From the NCBI RefSeq assembly GCF_003589925.1, contig NZ_CP032382.1:5952001-6016000 (forward strand): a stretch of 64,000 nucleotides of DNA, in the 5' to 3' direction. Positions 60,875 to 64,000 of the stretch are shown here, one piece after another (position 1 is the first letter of the stretch; every line of letters starts with the position of its first letter). A program made the translations under genes and the position numbers. The DNA is from Chryseolinea soli. GTDB taxonomy: Bacteria; Bacteroidota; Bacteroidia; Cytophagales; Cyclobacteriaceae. A model generated the notes under the pieces. That model was not told the DNA's origin. It did no database searches and saw only the letters and a program-made list of their open reading frames with translations.

Positions 60875-63574
60875 TCACACCACGATCGAAAGCTTGTCAC
60901 CCGTTGAAAGCGTGATGGGCTCTTTCAAAATGATCCTGATCTCCGCACCTTCTTGTTGAACATCTGCCAACAGCGTTTGTGCGCCGGCCCTCACCGTTGC
61001 GGATTTTACTTTACCACCTTCTATTTTCTCCACAGCAATTGTTTGCAAGGTCAACGAACCGCATTTCACCTCCAGGTGATGCTCTTGTGATTTACCGGAT
61101 TTGTTTTGGGCGTAGGTGCCCCAACCCTGGGCAACGGTGAAAGGGGCCTTGAAGGCTTCCTTCTGGAAACGGGGCGCAAATTTTATATACTGCTTTGGCC
61201 CATGATATTCAAAGCCGCAGGCGGTGATGAAAGTGCCATAGCTGGCCATGGCGCGGGCATAATGGTCGCTGCACTCCACTTCGTTGAAAGGATTGCGTTT
61301 GGCGGCGTGGTAGCGGTCGTGAATGGTCCGGGTTAGGATGAGCGACTCTTCTGTCATGCCCTCGGCCATCATGTGGGCTGCGACCTGGTGTTCGAAGCCG
61401 CTCATGCACTCGTGGAAGTAGGTGACCTGCCACGCATCTTTCACACCATAGGGCAGGGGATCGCGTTTGGGATTGGTGTTCATGATCATACCCCCCTCAC
61501 CGGGCAACGCATACGGCCGGCCGCCGTGATGTTCTTTCAAATACGGACCGACATCCGTGGTGAAATTATATTTCCACAACGCATGCAAGGCGGAGAGCGT
61601 CTTTTGCCTGTCGATCACCCGACCTAAACCAACCTGGTGTGCCCAACTCTGGCCATACACCTGGTCGATGTGACACGTGTCGTAGGAACCGATCACGGTC
61701 TTGCCTTTGGTTGCGTCGGGGCGGTGAATGAAGTATTCGCCGTTGAACAACAGTTTCTCCAGGTTGGCTTTGCCGGTATCCACAAAAGTTTGGCATTGAC
61801 GGGCAAAAGCTGTGTCGTTCATCTCTTCGGCCATGCGCTGGCCGGCTTTGATACACGCCAGCCCAAGCCCGACAATCCACGCGATTTCTCCCGGCCATTT
61901 GGCGTCGAGCGTGTTCTCGAGTTGGGTGTCGATCATGCCGTCGCCGTTGGTGTCCTGTTTGAGCACAAATTGAATGGCTTGTTTTGTACGGGGCCAATTG
62001 CGTTTCAGGAAGGCGCCGTCAGCGCTCATTTGGTGTTCGCGGTAGATGCCCAATATCCTTCCGGCCTGGCCATCGATGGAAGGTTGTTCGTCATATTCGC
62101 CGCGAAAGCCGATATGACCATCGTCGTGAAAGGCAACCCCTAAGTCTACACGCTCGCGCGTGTCGCGTTCCAGCGCGGGGAAGATGCGCGCCATGGCATG
62201 CGCATATTGCCACACGTGATTGCACGTGCCGGGACAACTTCCCACACCTTCCCAGGCGTAGAACCTCCCGGATTGAAAACGGTGACAGGTGGTGGTGGCC
62301 AGTGTTGAAATGTTGAGGAACGTGCGCTCCAGGAACCAATAAGGCAGCGTGCTTTCGCGATACCATGTGTCGCACCAGAGATTGGTTTGCGTAGAGAGCT
62401 TTTCAAAGTGTTGGCGAATATAGTCCGCTACTTCCACAGAAGATTTGAAGCGGTTGGCATAATAACGACCGCCCTCTTTTTTCAGACTTTCAAAGGTGAG
62501 GTTCGGATAATACCAGGCGATAACATAGTGCTGGGTTTTTGTTTCGCCGGCCTTCAGGGCAAAATCATTTCCTACGCTGGCAATGGATGCGTTGCCGTGT
62601 TCGGTCTTGCTTTGTTCGCGATGATCGGCGGTGAAGAAGCCATCTGTAAATTCAAGTTTAGCCGCGGTGTTGATCCTTGTATTTTCGTTTAGAGAGGCCA
62701 GGCAAAAATTGCCATAGTCATGGGCGCTCTTAAAGGGTTCATCCGCCCAATTGTAGCTGTCGGTATACTCCAGCACGGCCGAAAGTCCGTCCTTCGCAGA
62801 AGCTTTGTTTACGCGGAAATACTGCTGATCGATGGCTGTGTATAAACACGATTTGTTCTCCAGCCACCCCGTGATACTGATCTTTACCGGGGTATTACTT
62901 TTATTTTCGATCGAAAAACTGAGTATGGTGGCGGGCAGACCTGAATCATCTTCATCCAATGGGATAAAGGGTGAATAAGCTTTCAACACCACAGCCACCG
63001 GTAGAGCAGGATCGCTATAGCGGATGGTGGCCATCGGATAGGTGGCTTCGAAAGCAATCTCTTCCCAATCCTCCTGTTGCAGACGCTTGATCACGGTTTT
63101 TCCTTCGTACTCCAGGCGAATGGCAAAGCCCTGCTCCAGCGGACGCACGTCTTTCACGGGCTCCACATAGTTAGCCCCGTCAAACGGGCGCACGTAGTCA
63201 AAGTTGAATTGAATTTTTTCGTGCCAAGGGATATTCTTATAGACCACACCCGTTTGATTCTTGTTGAACACATCCCACAGCCAGAGCCGGCCATCGCCAC
63301 CCAGGTACACCATGCCGGTCTGGATGCCCCCCACGGGCATGCCGATGTAGGCGAGCTCGTTCCGGCTTTTCAAATAGGTGGTGGCCGTGCCGCGATCATA
63401 GAGCGACCTGATCCATTTGGCATCCAGCTTTTTTTCAAGTTGTGCGCCGGGATTCTCTTTCTTGCCGGGAGTGGTCGTTTCACCGAAATTGGCATAGGGC
63501 ACTGCCAGCATTCCCGCAGAGATCAAGCTGGATTGCTTTAGGAAACTTCTGCGTTTTATGAAATTGTTTTTCAT
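60875..63574 (-). CDS. GH116 family glycosidase with twin-arginine signal
   Basis: This protein is about 899 aa from the ATG at 63574 (MKNNFIKRRSFLKQSSLIS); an in-frame start 42 nt upstream is not needed. The RRSFLK motif is a twin-arginine (Tat) signal, so it is exported folded. The N-terminal beta domain (ELAYIGMPVGGIQTGMVYLGGDGRLWLWDVFNK in pieces: GMPVGGIQTGMVYLGGDG) and the (alpha/alpha) barrel match GH116 (GBA2/bile-acid glucosidase family). Typical pieces are GVGSCPGTCNHVWQYAHAMA, HDDGHIGFRGEYDEQPSIDG, DTNGDGMIDTQLENTLDAKW (containing the NGDG-x-x-D segment) and ECMSGFEHQVAAHMMAEG. Members act on beta-glucosides or beta-xylosides; the specificity here is unknown. Confidence 0.9.
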   Translation of the reverse strand: MKNNFIKRRSFLKQSSLISAGMLAVPYANFGETTTPGKKENPGAQLEKKLDAKWIRSLYDRGTATTYLKSRNELAYIGMPVGGIQTGMVYLGGDGRLWLWDVFNKNQTGVVYKNIPWHEKIQFNFDYVRPFDGANYVEPVKDVRPLEQGFAIRLEYEGKTVIKRLQQEDWEEIAFEATYPMATIRYSDPALPVAVVLKAYSPFIPLDEDDSGLPATILSFSIENKSNTPVKISITGWLENKSCLYTAIDQQYFRVNKASAKDGLSAVLEYTDSYNWADEPFKSAHDYGNFCLASLNENTRINTAAKLEFTDGFFTADHREQSKTEHGNASIASVGNDFALKAGETKTQHYVIAWYYPNLTFESLKKEGGRYYANRFKSSVEVADYIRQHFEKLSTQTNLWCDTWYRESTLPYWFLERTFLNISTLATTTCHRFQSGRFYAWEGVGSCPGTCNHVWQYAHAMARIFPALERDTRERVDLGVAFHDDGHIGFRGEYDEQPSIDGQAGRILGIYREHQMSADGAFLKRNWPRTKQAIQFVLKQDTNGDGMIDTQLENTLDAKWPGEIAWIVGLGLACIKAGQRMAEEMNDTAFARQCQTFVDTGKANLEKLLFNGEYFIHRPDATKGKTVIGSYDTCHIDQVYGQSWAHQVGLGRVIDRQKTLSALHALWKYNFTTDVGPYLKEHHGGRPYALPGEGGMIMNTNPKRDPLPYGVKDAWQVTYFHECMSGFEHQVAAHMMAEGMTEESLILTRTIHDRYHAAKRNPFNEVECSDHYARAMASYGTFITACGFEYHGPKQYIKFAPRFQKEAFKAPFTVAQGWGTYAQNKSGKSQEHHLEVKCGSLTLQTIAVEKIEGGKVKSATVRAGAQTLLADVQQEGAEIRIILKEPITLSTGDKLSIVV

Positions 63575-63755
63575 GGGAGCGTGGTCGTTAAAACGTGTCT
63601 GGAGGTTGCTAGTCAAACTTAATGAAAAGCAGGAAGGAGTAAAAATAAAGCCTCCTCGTCCATGCGTGAAAGCTTGCCATTGGCCATTGCGAAAGCGCGG
63701 AAAAATTGATTTCGATGCGAGTGAATATTGTTCCCCCGGCAGTCCTGATCTGAAT

Positions 63756-64000
63756 TTAAGGTTTCACGGTCTTTAACATGTCGTGAACGGCTGTGAGGTC
63801 TTTGAGGGTTAAGTCGTAACCCATGCGGATATAGCGAATGGTGATCTCCGAGTCGATCTTAATGATGCACATCACGTCGTTGTGAACGACCAAGGCATAG
63901 CGATTGTTGGGAAGGGAGGAGAAGCCTCGGTTGAAGGTCTGAATGGCGGCAGAAGAGAAGCCGATGTCGATGTAGTTTTTCTTTACCACGGGGTCGTATA
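63756..64000 (-). CDS. Partial hypothetical protein, 5' end beyond the window
   Basis: An open frame of about 81 codons enters from the right edge with no convincing start (a GTG at 63989 is in frame, but the frame stays open to the edge). The visible C-terminus includes SSLPNNRYALVVHNDVMCI and a final helix DLTLKDLTAVHDMLKTVKP. No family is recognised. The 181 nt between it and GH116 hold no evident gene. Confidence 0.5.
   Translation of the reverse strand, partial: YDPVVKKNYIDIGFSSAAIQTFNRGFSSLPNNRYALVVHNDVMCIIKIDSEITIRYIRMGYDLTLKDLTAVHDMLKTVKP

Noticed and set aside
1..64000. tRNA, rRNA, CRISPR arrays, transposases, prophage genes
   Set aside because: None were seen by eye. A tRNAscan-SE, Infernal and ISfinder run would be needed to exclude small or diverged examples.

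Overview
This window looks like chromosomal DNA of a Bacteroidota bacterium, most likely order Cytophagales (Chryseolinea/Ohtaekwangia-like; the genus is inference). The signs are a SusC/SusD pair with a hybrid two-component regulator, TAnnTTTG-type -7 promoter boxes, the small ribosomal protein bTHX, sterol-desaturase and DUF3108 family genes, and many secreted glycoside hydrolases. Most of the window is moderately GC-rich. A visibly AT-rich stretch lies at about 9.4-11.2 kb. I see no rRNA, tRNA, CRISPR array or transposase gene.

Layout. 1-2.1 kb: manganese uptake (Nramp transporter cut by the window edge, plus its DtxR/MntR repressor and a probable operator). 2.1-9.2 kb: a glycosyltransferase, dapD, a DUF3108 protein, a six-PAS sensor kinase overlapping a single-domain response regulator, and mscL. 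9.2-11.2 kb: a non-coding repeat followed by three AT-rich orphan genes. 11.2-31 kb: a polysaccharide utilisation locus (PUL) consisting of the hybrid sensor/regulator, a 34-aa membrane peptide, susC, susD, GH95, GH97, an alginate-lyase-fold protein, GH88 (frameshifted in a T8 run), GH105 and, on the other strand, GH29. A second copy of the 9.2-kb repeat lies at 29.3 kb in the same orientation, so the two copies bracket the orphan genes and most of the PUL. 31-46.5 kb: mostly housekeeping and envelope genes (3-hydroxyacyl-CoA dehydrogenase, lipoprotein, sterol desaturase, parE-parC, OmpA-like, lactonase-like, GH1, M15 peptidase, M13 peptidase). 46.6-54.5 kb: bTHX, then a complete tryptophan operon trpEGDCFBA-aroF preceded by a classical leader-peptide attenuator. 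54.5-64 kb: YffB-like protein, a membrane sensor kinase overlapping hemF, a fused 2-oxoacid dehydrogenase E1, a DUF1080 protein, a GH116 enzyme with a twin-arginine signal, and a partial gene.

How the genes work together. The PUL should sense a sugar through the 1386-aa hybrid regulator, import oligosaccharides through SusC/SusD, and strip fucose (GH95, GH29), an alpha-linked hexose (GH97) and uronic acids (lyase, then GH88/GH105 on the unsaturated products). That suggests a fucosylated, uronate-rich, probably unsulfated polysaccharide, since no sulfatase is present. In the susC upstream region a perfect 22-bp palindrome and a 22-bp-spaced direct repeat are good operator candidates. The trp operon has an 18-codon leader peptide with three consecutive Trp codons, whose RNA can fold into mutually exclusive 1:2, 2:3 and 3:4 hairpins, the last being an intrinsic terminator 29 nt before trpE. 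This attenuator is the clearest regulatory discovery in the window.
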